Part shown: one piece after another, positions 7,678 through 17,113 of the stretch
Position numbering within the stretch: position 1 is the first letter of the stretch
How the letters are laid out: each line of letters opens with the position of its first letter
DNA from: Mesorhizobium escarrei
GTDB lineage: Bacteria > Pseudomonadota > Alphaproteobacteria > Rhizobiales > Rhizobiaceae
Direction: 5' to 3'
DNA length: 64,000 nucleotides
Assembly: GCF_935825525.1 (NCBI RefSeq)
Contig: NZ_CAKXZT010000132.1
Coordinates: 4,832-68,831, forward strand
Translations under genes and position numbers: made by a program
Notes under the pieces: generated by a model
What the model was told of the DNA's origin: nothing
What the model saw: the letters and a program-made list of their open reading frames with translations, nothing else
The model's database searches: none

Positions 7678-8550
7678 TCAAAGGCAATCCAGCGGAAACT
7701 TCAAATACCGGCGCCCGTTGGATTCCGGTTCCGGCAAGCGCCCGCCATTCATGTTGACCTGCAGCGCGTGCAGGATCAGCCTCGGCATCGGCAGCGTCCT
7801 GTCGCGCGCCTCGCGCAACGCTACGAAATCGGCCTCCGTCCTGCACGCCGCAACATGGGCGTTCTTGGATTTTTGTTCCGCGACAGTGCTCTCCCACAAG
7901 GGCTCGCGCCCCTCCGTCTGGTAGTCATGACCTACGAACAGACGCGTCTCCTCCGGTAGCGCGAGGATATTTTGGATCGATCGCCAGAGTTGCGCGGCAC
8001 TGCCGCCGGGAAAGTCCGCTCTCGCCGTGCCGCTGTCAGGCATGAACAGCGTATCATGGATGAAAGCGGCGTCGCCGATCACGTAGGTGATCGAGGCCAG
8101 CGTGTGGCCCGGTGAAAAAAGCACTTTTGCCGGAATGCCGCCGACCGAAAAGGTCTCGCCGTCGGCAAACAGCCTGCTCCACTGCGATCCGTCGGCAGGA
8201 AAATCCGGCCAGTTGTAGATTGCCTTCCACAGTTTCTGGACATCGACGACCTTCTCGCCGATCGCCGTCGGCGCTCCTGTCTTCGTGCTGAGGTAGTGTG
8301 CCGCGGAGAAATGGTCGGCATGCGGGTGGGTGTCGAGGATCCATTCGACAACCAGCCGTCGATCTCTAATGAAGTCGAGCAGGGCGTCGGCATTTTTCGT
8401 GGCAGTGGCGCCGGACTTCTCGTCGAAATCGAGGACCGGATCGATGATTGCGCATCGTCGCGTCTGCGGGTCGGCGACGACATACTGGATGGACCCGCTC
8501 GGCTTGTCGTAAAAGCCTGCCACCTGCAGCTTGGCCGATGATGCGTCCAA
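7678..8550 (-). CDS. MBL-fold metallo-hydrolase, persulfide dioxygenase-like
   Basis: About 290 residues with the metallo-beta-lactamase motif THPHADH, then GHTLAS, an HDTLFMPDSGTARADFPGG stretch and GHDY, as in ETHE1/Blh-type sulfur dioxygenases. These oxidise glutathione persulfide to sulfite using one iron. Start: TTG at 8550 has GAGGGAG six bases upstream; a TTG five codons earlier (8565) is in frame but lacks a site. No BigR-type repressor or rhodanese gene is adjacent. The next gene upstream on the same strand is a peroxiredoxin, which suggests a shared thiol-stress role (inference). Confidence 0.85.
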   Translation of the reverse strand: MDASSAKLQVAGFYDKPSGSIQYVVADPQTRRCAIIDPVLDFDEKSGATATKNADALLDFIRDRRLVVEWILDTHPHADHFSAAHYLSTKTGAPTAIGEKVVDVQKLWKAIYNWPDFPADGSQWSRLFADGETFSVGGIPAKVLFSPGHTLASITYVIGDAAFIHDTLFMPDSGTARADFPGGSAAQLWRSIQNILALPEETRLFVGHDYQTEGREPLWESTVAEQKSKNAHVAACRTEADFVALREARDRTLPMPRLILHALQVNMNGGRLPEPESNGRRYLKFPLDCL

Positions 8551-8695
8551 TCCCGGCTCCCTCAACTCCCACCCGGCAGGAATGGTTTTCCTGACCGGGG
8601 TAAAAGAAGAGCATGGTCATCCGCCGGCGCCGCGCCGTCAAGCACCGCATGCCTCGGGTGAGGCAAAAGGCCGAAAATCCTTCCGTGCCGCCCGC

Positions 8696-9355
8696 TCAGG
8701 CGGAGGGCTGCTTGGTCTTCCGGAGATACGGCAGGATCGTCTCGTAGGCGCCGAACCGCTTGACCGCATCCTCGTTGGAAACGGCGGCGGTGATGATGAC
8801 GTCCTCGCCCTGCTTCCAGTTCGCCGGCGTCGCCACCTGGTGCTTGGCGGTCAACTGTATGGAATCGATCGCACGCAGGATCTCATCGAAGTTACGGCCG
8901 GTCGTCATCGGATAGGTGAGAACCAGCTTGATCTTCTTGTCGGGGCCGATGACATAAACTGAACGCACCGTCGCGTTGTCGGCGGGTGTGCGCCCTTCCG
9001 AGGTTTCGCCGGCGCCCGCCGGCAGCATCTCGTAAAGCTTGGCGACCTTCAGGTCCTTGTCGCCGATCAGCGGGTAGTTCACCGATTGGCCGGTCGCCTT
9101 CTTGATATCATCCTGCCATTTGCCATGGCTTTCGACCGGATCGACGGAAATGCCGATGATCTTGACGTTGCGCTTCTTGAACTCGCCTTCCAGCCCGGCC
9201 ATCGTGCCGAGCTCGGTCGTGCAGACCGGCGTGAAATTTTTCGGATGGCTGAAAAGCACCGCCCAGCCGTCACCGATCCATTCGTGGAAGTTGATCGTCC
9301 CTTGCGTAGTTTCGGCCGTGAAATCCGGCGCGGTATCATTGATACGAAGGCTCAT
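8696..9355 (-). CDS. 1-Cys peroxiredoxin (Prx6 type)
   Basis: 219 residues. The peroxidatic motif NFTPVCTTELG puts the catalytic cysteine at 45. The long C-terminal part (residues 150-219, with TTGRNFDEILRAIDSIQL) is typical of the Prx6/AhpE-like 1-Cys group, and no obvious resolving cysteine is present. It reduces hydrogen peroxide and organic peroxides in the cytoplasm. The downstream MBL-fold gene follows 145 bases later on the same strand. Confidence 0.93.
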   Translation of the reverse strand: MSLRINDTAPDFTAETTQGTINFHEWIGDGWAVLFSHPKNFTPVCTTELGTMAGLEGEFKKRNVKIIGISVDPVESHGKWQDDIKKATGQSVNYPLIGDKDLKVAKLYEMLPAGAGETSEGRTPADNATVRSVYVIGPDKKIKLVLTYPMTTGRNFDEILRAIDSIQLTAKHQVATPANWKQGEDVIITAAVSNEDAVKRFGAYETILPYLRKTKQPSA

Positions 9356-9567
9356 GATGCGTCCCTACCCTGTGATTGCAGCCGGCATTGACCATCCGCC
9401 GGCCCTGCTTCTGCCTTTTTACCACTGCGGCGTCATCCTTCATACGCCTGTTGCACCGGCACCGGGGCCGGCGGCGAAAACTTTTTCGCCTTTTGTCGTG
9501 AAAAGCAGCATTTCCCGCCCATTGATGCCGGCTCAATAGGGCGTTTGGGCACGACAGCAGTGGAAAT

Positions 9568-9933
9568 CTAGACCTTGTTCACCGTCAGCGTCGTCGCCAG
9601 ATCTTCCATGCGCTGGGCGAGCGCGCCAAGCGCATGGGTCAGCACGGTATCGTTCTTGTCAGCCTTGGTCAGCGCGTCGTCACGCGTCTTGCGCAGCGTC
9701 AGCACTTCGCTTTCCATGCCCTTGACGCGTTTTTGCAGTTCCGAAAGCTCGTCCATGACCATGATGCCGGCCATTACGGTCAGCCGCTGGTCGCCGATTT
9801 CGCCGAATGAGTCTTTCAGATGCGAGACATAGCGGTCGAAGCGCTCGGCAAGGTCGATCAGATGCTCTTCCTGGCCCTCGTCGCAAGCCATGCGATACTG
9901 CTTGCCATCGATGGAAACCGTGACTTGTGCCAT
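9568..9933 (-). CDS. zapA: Cell division protein ZapA
   Basis: 121 residues. The N-terminal part (VTVSIDGKQYRMACDEGQEEHLIDLAERFD) is the ZapA head, followed by a long coiled coil (about 65-115). ZapA crosslinks FtsZ filaments at the Z ring. The DUF4164 coiled-coil gene lies 11 bases upstream on the same strand, the usual rhizobial arrangement. Confidence 0.9.
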   Translation of the reverse strand: MAQVTVSIDGKQYRMACDEGQEEHLIDLAERFDRYVSHLKDSFGEIGDQRLTVMAGIMVMDELSELQKRVKGMESEVLTLRKTRDDALTKADKNDTVLTHALGALAQRMEDLATTLTVNKV

Positions 9934-9944
9934 TGGGCCAGCCC

Positions 9945-10217
9945 CTATCTGTCCAACACGGCGCGGATGGTTTCCATGGCGGTCACCAGCCGACGCGACA
10001 CTTCCTTGTTGGCGTCTTCCAGCCGTTCGGCGCGCGCTTCGGAATTGTCGAGTTCCTGCGCCAGCCGCGAGCGGTCGGCGTTCATGCGCTGCACCTCCGC
10101 CTCGGCTTCCGTGTAGTCGCGCTCGTGCTCGAGCTTGGCCGCGACGGCGTTTTCCAGCCCTTCGATGGCCTTACCCAGCCTGGCGATGACTTCCTTGAGT
10201 GTCGTTTCCCCGGTCAT
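9945..10217 (-). CDS. DUF4164 coiled-coil protein
   Basis: 90 residues, almost entirely a predicted coiled coil (ERDYTEAEAEVQRMNADRSRLAQELDNSEARAERLEDANKE; shown here as one helix of heptads over about residues 30-75). DUF4164 genes stand beside zapA in rhizobia, so a role at the divisome is likely but unproven. First gene of a two-gene operon with zapA. Confidence 0.82.
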   Translation of the reverse strand: MTGETTLKEVIARLGKAIEGLENAVAAKLEHERDYTEAEAEVQRMNADRSRLAQELDNSEARAERLEDANKEVSRRLVTAMETIRAVLDR

Positions 10218-10377
10218 GGCTTTCGTCCTGCGCCCTGCCCATCACCGAATCATCCACGTTCAGAACGCGTTATGTCTGAAACATTACGCGCCGTGTGAAG
10301 CCAACGTCAATAAAGCTCTCGCGACTGTCCCCTGCTAACGCTAATTTAGGCCTCCAAAGCCCTTCCGGCGCCATCGC

Positions 10378-10445
10378 AAGACCGGCAGAAGCGCCGGTTT
10401 ACTGACTAACAAGACCGGCAAAAGCGCGCCGGTTTGTTGACTAAA
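10378..10445. repeat. Tandem pair of small hairpins upstream of tkt
   Basis: Two near-identical units: 10378-10410 and 10411-10445. Each reads AAGACCGGC, then AAGCG, CCGGTTT and TGACTAA, so ACCGGC pairs with GCCGGT inside each. They fill most of the 304-base gap between DUF4164 and tkt; the rest (10218-10377) shows nothing I recognise. Confidence 0.6.
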
Positions 10446-10521
10446 AGGCCGCGCCTGCTATGTGTCGCGCACCCCTTTCCAGGGCTCTCCCAAGGCCCCG
10501 AACCCCGACACTGGAGGAAGC

Positions 10522-12552
10522 ATGACCTCGCGCGAACAACATGACCGGATGGCCAATGCGATCCGTTTTCTTTCCATGGACGCCGTCGAGAAGGCCCAGT
10601 CCGGCCACCCCGGCCTGCCCATGGGCTGCGCCGACATCGCCACGGTGCTGTTCACGCGTTTCCTGAAATACGATGCGAAGAACCCGCATTGGCCCGATCG
10701 CGACCGCTTCATCCTATCGGCCGGCCACGGTTCGATGCTGCTCTATTCGCTGCTCTATCTGACCGGCTACGACGACATCACCCTCGACCAGATCAAGCAT
10801 TTCCGCCAGGTCGGATCGAGGACGGCGGGCCATCCCGAATATGGCCATGCCGCCGGCATCGAGACGACCACCGGCCCGCTCGGCCAGGGCCTTGCCAATT
10901 CGGTCGGCTTCGCACTCGGCGAGCGCATCATGAATGCCGCCTTCGGCAACGATCTCGTCGACCACTACACCTACGCGCTGGCCGGTGACGGCTGCCTGAT
11001 GGAGGGCGTTTCCCAGGAGGCCATCGCGCTTGCCGGACATCTCAAGCTGAACAAGCTGATCGTCTTTTGGGACAACAACAACATCTCGATCGACGGCCCG
11101 GTTTCGCTGGCCGACAACACCGATCAGGTCGCCCGCTTCCAGGCGTCCGGCTGGAACGCCAGCCACATCGACGGCCAGGATCCGGAAGCTATCGCCTATG
11201 CCATCGAGGCGGCCCGCCATTCCGACAAACCGACGATGATCGCCTGCAAGACGACGATCGGCTTCGGCGCGCCGACCAAGGCCGGCACCAACAAGGCGCA
11301 CGGCTCGCCGCTAGGCGCCGATGAAATCGCCGGCGCGAGAAAATTCTTCGGCTGGGACTATCCGCCTTTCGAAGTTCCTGCCGACATCCTCGATGCCTGG
11401 CGCGACGCCGGCAAGACCGGCGTCAAGGCACGCGCCGACTGGGAAGGCCGCCTTGCCAAGGCCGACGCCCAATTGCGCAGCGAATTCGAGCGCCGCATCA
11501 GCGGCACGCTGCCGGCTAATTTCGACGCCGTCATCACCGACTACAAGAAGAAGCTCGCCGCAGACAAACCGAAGGTCGCCACTCGCAAATCGTCGGAAAT
11601 GGCGCTCGAAATCATCAACGGCGCCGTCCCGGAAACCATCGGCGGCTCGGCCGACCTGACCGGCTCCAACAACACCAAGACCAGCCAGACCAAGAACATC
11701 ACGGCAGACGATTACGGCCAGCGCTACGTTCACTACGGCATCCGCGAGCACGGCATGGCCGCCGCACTCAACGGACTGACGCTGCATGGCGGCCTCATCG
11801 CCTATGGCGGCACGTTCATGTGCTTTTCCGACTACGCCCGTCCGTCGATGCGGCTCGCCTCGCTGATGGGCATCCGCTCGATCTTCGTCATGACCCATGA
11901 TTCCATCGGCCTCGGCGAAGACGGCCCGACCCATCAGCCGGTCGAGCATCTGGCCGCACTGCGCGCCATTCCGAACCACAATGTCTTCCGCCCTGCCGAC
12001 GCGGTCGAGACCGCCGAATGCTGGCAACTGGCCCTCGAGCAGGAAAAGACGCCTTCGACGCTGGCGCTGACCCGGCAGAACCTGCCGACGGTGCGCAACG
12101 ACTTCGTTGCGGAAAATCTCAGCCGCCAGGGCGCCTATGAGCTGGCCGCCGCCAATGGCGATGCGGCGGTGACGATCTTCGCTTCGGGCTCCGAGGTCGA
12201 GATTGCGCTGGCGGCGCGCGAGGCGCTCGAGAAGCACGGCCATCCGACCCGCGTCGTCTCTGTGCCGTGCTTCGAATTGTTCGACAAGCAGAGCGCCGAT
12301 TACCGCAACAAGACGATCGGCAACGCGCCGATCAAGATCGCTATCGAAGCCGGCATCCGCCAGGGCTGGGATCATTTCATCGGCACCGACGGCATCTTCA
12401 TCGGCATGACCGGCTTCGGCGCCTCCGGCACGATCGAACAGCTCTATCCGCATTTCGGCATCACCGCCGAAGCGACGGTGAAGGCGGCGGAAGCCCGCCT
12501 GCACGGCGAACCGAAACCGCACATGGCGGTTTCGCCGGCAGCCGCGACCTAA
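10522..12552 (+). CDS. tkt: Transketolase
   Basis: 676 residues from the ATG at 10522, with GGAGG at 10513-10517. Thiamine-diphosphate enzyme: SGHPGLPMG near residue 27, GPLGQGLANSVG near 115, the ThDP/Mg motif GDGCLMEGVSQEA with WDNNNISIDG at about 155-195, and the pyrimidine domain GIREHGMAAALNG near 410. It moves two-carbon units between sugar phosphates in the pentose phosphate pathway. It heads a same-strand run tkt-gap with the antiporter, pgk and fba behind. Confidence 0.97.
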   Translation: MTSREQHDRMANAIRFLSMDAVEKAQSGHPGLPMGCADIATVLFTRFLKYDAKNPHWPDRDRFILSAGHGSMLLYSLLYLTGYDDITLDQIKHFRQVGSRTAGHPEYGHAAGIETTTGPLGQGLANSVGFALGERIMNAAFGNDLVDHYTYALAGDGCLMEGVSQEAIALAGHLKLNKLIVFWDNNNISIDGPVSLADNTDQVARFQASGWNASHIDGQDPEAIAYAIEAARHSDKPTMIACKTTIGFGAPTKAGTNKAHGSPLGADEIAGARKFFGWDYPPFEVPADILDAWRDAGKTGVKARADWEGRLAKADAQLRSEFERRISGTLPANFDAVITDYKKKLAADKPKVATRKSSEMALEIINGAVPETIGGSADLTGSNNTKTSQTKNITADDYGQRYVHYGIREHGMAAALNGLTLHGGLIAYGGTFMCFSDYARPSMRLASLMGIRSIFVMTHDSIGLGEDGPTHQPVEHLAALRAIPNHNVFRPADAVETAECWQLALEQEKTPSTLALTRQNLPTVRNDFVAENLSRQGAYELAAANGDAAVTIFASGSEVEIALAAREALEKHGHPTRVVSVPCFELFDKQSADYRNKTIGNAPIKIAIEAGIRQGWDHFIGTDGIFIGMTGFGASGTIEQLYPHFGITAEATVKAAEARLHGEPKPHMAVSPAAAT

Positions 12553-12652
12553 TGGACTTAAATCCAACCCATCGACGGCTGGATTCTTTGCCAGCCCGCC
12601 GTTATGAAGCTGCGGACTTGATCTTCGGCCTCCAACTCCCAGGGAGAGAAAA

Positions 12653-13663
12653 ATGACCGTCAGAGTTGCCATCAACGGATTCGGCCGCATCGGCCGCAAC
12701 ATCCTGCGCGCCATCCACGAATCCGGCCGCAAGGACATCGATGTCGTCGCCGTCAACGACCTCGGCCCGGTCGAGACCAACGCGCATCTGCTGCGCTACG
12801 ACAGCGTGCATGGCCGCTTCCCGCATGAAGTGACGGTCGACGGTGACCAGATCACCGTCGGCACCGAAAAATTCAAGGTCACCGCGATCAAGGACCCGAC
12901 GCAGCTGCCGTGGAAGGATCTCGGCATCGATATCGCGCTCGAATGCACCGGCATCTTCACCGCCCGCGACAAGGCCGCGGCGCATCTGACCGCCGGCGCC
13001 AAGCGCGTCCTCGTCTCGGCGCCGGCCGAGGGCGCCGACCTCACCGTCGTCTATGGCATCAACCATGACAAGCTGACCAAGGACCACATCGTCATCTCGA
13101 ACGCCTCCTGCACCACCAACTGCCTGGCGCCGCTGGCAGCCGTGCTGCATGAGGCCGTCGGCATCGAGAAGGGCATGATGACGACGATCCACTCCTACAC
13201 CGGCGACCAGCCGACATTGGACACCATGCACAAGGATCTCTACCGCGCCCGCGCCGCGGCGCTTTCGCAGATCCCGACCTCGACCGGCGCGGCCAAGGCG
13301 ATCGGCCTGGTGCTGCCAGACCTCAAGGGCAAGCTCGACGGCATCTCCATCCGCGTGCCGACCCCGAACGTCTCGGTCGTCGATTTCAAGTTCATCGCCA
13401 AGCGTTCGACCACGGTGCAGGAAATCAACGAGGCGGTGATCGCCGCCTCCAACGGCAAGTTGAAGGGCGTTCTCGCCGTCACCCGCCATCCGAACGTATC
13501 GATCGACTTCAACCACGATCCGCATTCCTCGATTATGGCGCTCGACCAGACCAAGGTCATGGACGGCAATTTCGTTTCGGTGCTGTCCTGGTACGACAAT
13601 GAATGGGGTTTTTCCAACCGCATGGCCGACACCGCAGTCGCCTTCGGCAAGACCATCGCCTGA
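12653..13663 (+). CDS. gap: Type I glyceraldehyde-3-phosphate dehydrogenase
   Basis: 336 residues of full family length. The NAD-binding fold starts INGFGRIGRN (8-17). The active site SNASCTTNCLAP places the catalytic Cys at 153. It oxidises glyceraldehyde 3-phosphate to 1,3-bisphosphoglycerate. A GGGAG ribosome site precedes the ATG. The gap to tkt is 100 bases, and a strong terminator follows, so gap probably ends a tkt-gap transcript. Confidence 0.98.
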   Translation: MTVRVAINGFGRIGRNILRAIHESGRKDIDVVAVNDLGPVETNAHLLRYDSVHGRFPHEVTVDGDQITVGTEKFKVTAIKDPTQLPWKDLGIDIALECTGIFTARDKAAAHLTAGAKRVLVSAPAEGADLTVVYGINHDKLTKDHIVISNASCTTNCLAPLAAVLHEAVGIEKGMMTTIHSYTGDQPTLDTMHKDLYRARAAALSQIPTSTGAAKAIGLVLPDLKGKLDGISIRVPTPNVSVVDFKFIAKRSTTVQEINEAVIAASNGKLKGVLAVTRHPNVSIDFNHDPHSSIMALDQTKVMDGNFVSVLSWYDNEWGFSNRMADTAVAFGKTIA

Positions 13664-13689
13664 CAGCAGAACCATCTTCATGCGACTTG

Positions 13690-13716
13690 AAAATGCCCGG
13701 CCTGTCCGGGCGTTTT
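13690..13716 (+). terminator. Rho-independent terminator of gap
   Basis: AAAATGCCCGG (13690-13700) pairs with CCGGGCGTTTT (13706-13716) around CCTGT, 11 bp with one T-G pair, ending in TTTT. Confidence 0.85.
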
Positions 13717-13720
13717 CATG

Positions 13721-13760
13721 AGAGCGCCCAGCGCCCTTTTGGATGCGCAAACGACGCTCT
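13721..13760. repeat. RIME-like intergenic palindrome (degenerate)
   Basis: AGAGCG at 13721-13726 and CGCTCT at 13755-13760 flank GCGCCC...GGATGCGC. It has the same outline as better copies at 28483, 40639 and 49404. Confidence 0.45.
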
Positions 13761-13916
13761 AAGGGTTTGTTTGGCAAGACTCGCGCCTTGAGCGCCAGAA
13801 CCCTCAAAAACCAGCGGCATAGCGCAAAAAACCACCCTCACGCCTTGCACCGGTCATGTCTTCGCCTCACTCTCCCGTAAAGCGAGAGGAACACGAATTC
13901 GAGGGGCAATTGGCGG

Positions 13917-15806
13917 ATGGAGCATGCGATCTATCTCGTGACGCTGGTCGGCGCCGCACTCGTCGTCGCCGCCGCGTTTTCGAGCCTGATAGCCTTCCGC
14001 TTCGGCGCGCCCCTCTTGCTGCTGTTTCTCTGCATTGGCCTGGCCACTGGAACCGACGGCCTCGGCATCCAGTTCGACAATGCGCGGCTGGCTTATTTTG
14101 CCGGCTCACTGGCGCTGGCGGTCATCTTGTTCGATTCCGGTTTCGGTACGCCGCTCAACGCGTTGCGCCAGGCGGCCGGACCGGCGCTGTCGCTGGCGAC
14201 CATCGGCGTCCTTTTGACCACTGGACTGTTCGGCGGCGTCGCCCATTATCTGCTCGATCTCAGCTGGCTGGAATCCTTCCTGCTCGGGGCCGCTGTCGCC
14301 TCGACCGACGCCGCAGCGGTGTTCTTCCTGTTGCGCGCAGGCGAGATCAATTTGCGCGAACGCGTGCGTTCCACGCTCGAGGTGGAATCCGGCACCAATG
14401 ACCCGATCGCCATCTTCCTCACCATAAGCCTGGTCGAGATCATCGCCGCCAACGCCAGCCCCGAGGCCAGGGTGCTGGTTACCGACCTGGTCCTCGGCTT
14501 CCTTCTCAACATGGGGCTTGGCGCCATCGTCGGCATTTTCGGCGGCCTCGCCATCGTGCGGCTCGTCGACCGGCTCAATCTCGACCACGGGCTGCTGCCG
14601 ATCTTCGTGCTGACGCTGTCGCTGATGGTGTTCGCCGCCGCCGGCGCCATTGGCGGCTCCGGCTTTCTGGCGGTCTATCTCGCCGGCCTCGTTGCCGGCA
14701 ATTCCGACATCCGCGCCGTCACCATCCTCAAGCGCTTCCAGGACGGCATGTCGTGGCTGGCGCAGATCATCATGTTCCTGATCCTCGGCCTGTTCGCGAC
14801 GCCCTCGCAATTTCCGGCGATCCTGCTGCCGGCGGTGCTGCTGGGCCTGTTCCTGATATTCGTGGCGCGGCCGATCGCCGTCTGGCTTTGCCTGATGCCG
14901 TTTCGTCTGCCGCGCCCGGAAGTCGCCTTCGTCTCATGGGTGGGCCTGCGTGGCGCCGTGTCGATCCTGCTCGCCATCACGCCGCTGCTTGGCGGTCTTG
15001 AGAATGGCCGCCTCATCTTCAACACCGCCTTCATCGTCGTGCTGGTATCGCTGGTCATCCAGGGATGGACCGTCGGACCGCTGGCGCGCCGCCTCGGCCT
15101 GATCGTGCCCGCCCGCCTGGGTCCGTTGGACAAGGTCGAACTCGAATTGCCGGGCTCCGCCCATCACGAGCTTCTCGCCTACCGCGTAGCACCAGGCAGC
15201 CCGGTGGCGCGCGGCGAGCGCATTCCGCGCTGGGCGCGGCCTTCGCTGGTGCTGCGCGACGGCCGCTCGATGCGCTTCCAGGACATGGGCAGGCTCGCCG
15301 CCGGCGACCATGTCTACATCTTCGTGCCGGATCGCTATCCGGCCCTGCTTGACAAGCTGTTCGCCAGCCGCGCCGTGGTCGATCCCGAGGATGCGGACTT
15401 CTTCGGCGCCTTCGCCGTCGATCCGGCGCGCTCCGCCGCGGAACTGGAAGCCGCTTACGCGCCGGGCCTGACCGAAGAGGAACGCAAGCTGACCGTCGGC
15501 GACCTGGTGACGGCGCGGCTCGGCGGCCATGCCGAATATGCCGACCGCGTGCTGATTGGTCCGATCGAGCTGATCGTCCGCGACGTCGACGACAAGGGCA
15601 GGATCACCGGTCTCGGTCTTTCCCTCGAGCCGACCGCGCCGGTGGCGCGGGTGCCGGTGTTCCTGAGTGCCGGCGAAATCGCCGACCGCATCGCTGCCTT
15701 TGCGCGCAATTGGCGCAAGCGGAACAAAAAGCTGGATCCCGAGGCCCCGGTGGACGTGGACGCCGATGCGCGGCCGGTGGTGGAAAAGGCAACAGGCGAG
15801 GGCTGA
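13917..15806 (+). CDS. Potassium/proton antiporter (CPA1, NhaP2/CvrA type)
   Basis: 629 residues. About twelve membrane helices over residues 1-395, including the CPA motifs ASTDAAAVFFLL and ESGTNDPIAIFLT (the aspartates that carry ions). The soluble C-terminus (about 400-580) has a RCK_C/TrkA-C-like segment (ELELPGSAHHELLAYRV... VYIFV) and a transporter-associated domain. It exchanges K+ (or Na+) for H+ across the inner membrane. It lies between gap and pgk, an odd place for a transporter. The ribosome site is weak. Confidence 0.88.
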   Translation: MEHAIYLVTLVGAALVVAAAFSSLIAFRFGAPLLLLFLCIGLATGTDGLGIQFDNARLAYFAGSLALAVILFDSGFGTPLNALRQAAGPALSLATIGVLLTTGLFGGVAHYLLDLSWLESFLLGAAVASTDAAAVFFLLRAGEINLRERVRSTLEVESGTNDPIAIFLTISLVEIIAANASPEARVLVTDLVLGFLLNMGLGAIVGIFGGLAIVRLVDRLNLDHGLLPIFVLTLSLMVFAAAGAIGGSGFLAVYLAGLVAGNSDIRAVTILKRFQDGMSWLAQIIMFLILGLFATPSQFPAILLPAVLLGLFLIFVARPIAVWLCLMPFRLPRPEVAFVSWVGLRGAVSILLAITPLLGGLENGRLIFNTAFIVVLVSLVIQGWTVGPLARRLGLIVPARLGPLDKVELELPGSAHHELLAYRVAPGSPVARGERIPRWARPSLVLRDGRSMRFQDMGRLAAGDHVYIFVPDRYPALLDKLFASRAVVDPEDADFFGAFAVDPARSAAELEAAYAPGLTEEERKLTVGDLVTARLGGHAEYADRVLIGPIELIVRDVDDKGRITGLGLSLEPTAPVARVPVFLSAGEIADRIAAFARNWRKRNKKLDPEAPVDVDADARPVVEKATGEG

Positions 15807-15916
15807 CGGCTACCGACACGGGCGCTGGTCAAATCTGTTGCGTAGCACCATTGCAGGTCTTGCATCGTCGTTGGCGCGGGTTAAGGTCCCGGCGCTTTTT
15901 TGCGAAAGGGAACAGC

Positions 15917-17113
15917 ATGGCCGGCTTCAAGACACTGGATGACATTGGCAATATCGACGGCAAGCGCGTGCTGGTGCGCGTCGACCTCAACGTTCCCGTC
16001 GCCGACGGCAAGGTCACCGATGCCACCCGCATTGAGCGCATTGCGCCGACCATCGCCGAGCTTTCCGGCAAGGGCGCCAAGGTCATCCTGCTTGCCCATT
16101 TCGGCCGGCCCAAGGATGGACCTTCGCCCGAATTCTCGCTTGAGCCGATCGCCAAGGCGGCCGCGGAAGTGCTTGGCCGCCCGGTCGGCTTCGCGGCGGA
16201 TTGCATCGGCGACAAGGCCGCAAGCGCCGTCGCCGCCATGAACAACGGCGACGTGCTGCTGCTCGAAAACACCCGCTTCTACAAGGCCGAGGAGAAGAAC
16301 GACCCGGCCTTCACCGAAAAGCTGGCCGCCAATGGCGACATCTTCGTCAACGACGCCTTTTCCGCCGCCCACCGCGCCCATTCGTCGACGGAAGGGCTTG
16401 CGCAGCTGTTGCCGGCTTTCGCCGGCCGTACCATGCAAGCCGAACTCGACGCGCTGGAAAAGGGCCTCGGTAATCCCGTCCGCCCCGTCGTCGCCATCGT
16501 CGGCGGCGCCAAGGTGTCGAGCAAAATCGACCTCCTGATGAATCTGGTGAAAAAGGTCGACGCGCTGGTCATCGGCGGCGGCATGGCCAACACCTTCCTC
16601 GCCGCGCGCGGCACCGCCGTCGGAAAATCGCTGTGCGAGCATGATCTCGCCAACACCGCCAAGCAGATCATGATCGAGGCGGCCGAAGCCGGCTGCGCCG
16701 TCATCCTGCCGGTCGACGGTGTCGTCGCCAAGGAATTCAAGGCGGGCGCCGCCAGCGAAACCGTCGCCATATCGGAGGTGCCGGCCGATGCCATGATCCT
16801 CGATGTCGGCGAAAAGACCGTGAAGACCGTTGCAGACTGGATCGACCGCGCCGCGACGCTGGTCTGGAACGGCCCGCTCGGCGCCTTCGAGATCGAGCCA
16901 TTCGACCGGGCGACGGTGGCGGCGGCCAGGCACGCCGCGGCCCGCACCAAGGCCGGCAAATTGATCTCGGTGGCAGGTGGCGGCGACACGGTGGCCGCCC
17001 TCAACCATGCCGGCGTCGCCGACGACTTCACCTATGTCTCGACCGCCGGCGGCGCCTTCCTGGAATGGATGGAAGGCAAGCCGCTGCCCGGTGTCGATGT
17101 GCTGAAGCGCTGA
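15917..17113 (+). CDS. pgk: Phosphoglycerate kinase
   Basis: 398 residues from the ATG at 15917 (MAGFKTLDDI). The frame is open upstream, but that part overlaps the antiporter's end. Motifs: RVDLNVPV near 22, AHFGRP near 62, ENTRFY near 116, and the nucleotide-binding GGGDTVAAL near 355. It makes 3-phosphoglycerate and ATP from 1,3-bisphosphoglycerate, the next step after gap. The gap to fba is 153 bases. Confidence 0.98.
   Translation: MAGFKTLDDIGNIDGKRVLVRVDLNVPVADGKVTDATRIERIAPTIAELSGKGAKVILLAHFGRPKDGPSPEFSLEPIAKAAAEVLGRPVGFAADCIGDKAASAVAAMNNGDVLLLENTRFYKAEEKNDPAFTEKLAANGDIFVNDAFSAAHRAHSSTEGLAQLLPAFAGRTMQAELDALEKGLGNPVRPVVAIVGGAKVSSKIDLLMNLVKKVDALVIGGGMANTFLAARGTAVGKSLCEHDLANTAKQIMIEAAEAGCAVILPVDGVVAKEFKAGAASETVAISEVPADAMILDVGEKTVKTVADWIDRAATLVWNGPLGAFEIEPFDRATVAAARHAAARTKAGKLISVAGGGDTVAALNHAGVADDFTYVSTAGGAFLEWMEGKPLPGVDVLKR

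Noticed and set aside
9356..9567. Possible small gene between peroxiredoxin and zapA
   Set aside because: The minus-strand frame at 9336-9536 overlaps the peroxiredoxin start and is Arg/His-rich and random-looking.
11311..12780. A 489-codon open frame opposite tkt
   Set aside because: Shadow of the transketolase gene with low-complexity translation and no ribosome site.
12602..13807. A 401-codon open frame opposite gap
   Set aside because: Antisense to a full GAPDH gene; the translation has no recognisable domain.
13870..13905. CTCTCCCG...CGAGAGG hairpin followed by GAGGGGC before the antiporter
   Set aside because: It resembles the 23168 repeat family in outline, but arms are short and mismatched; too degenerate to call.
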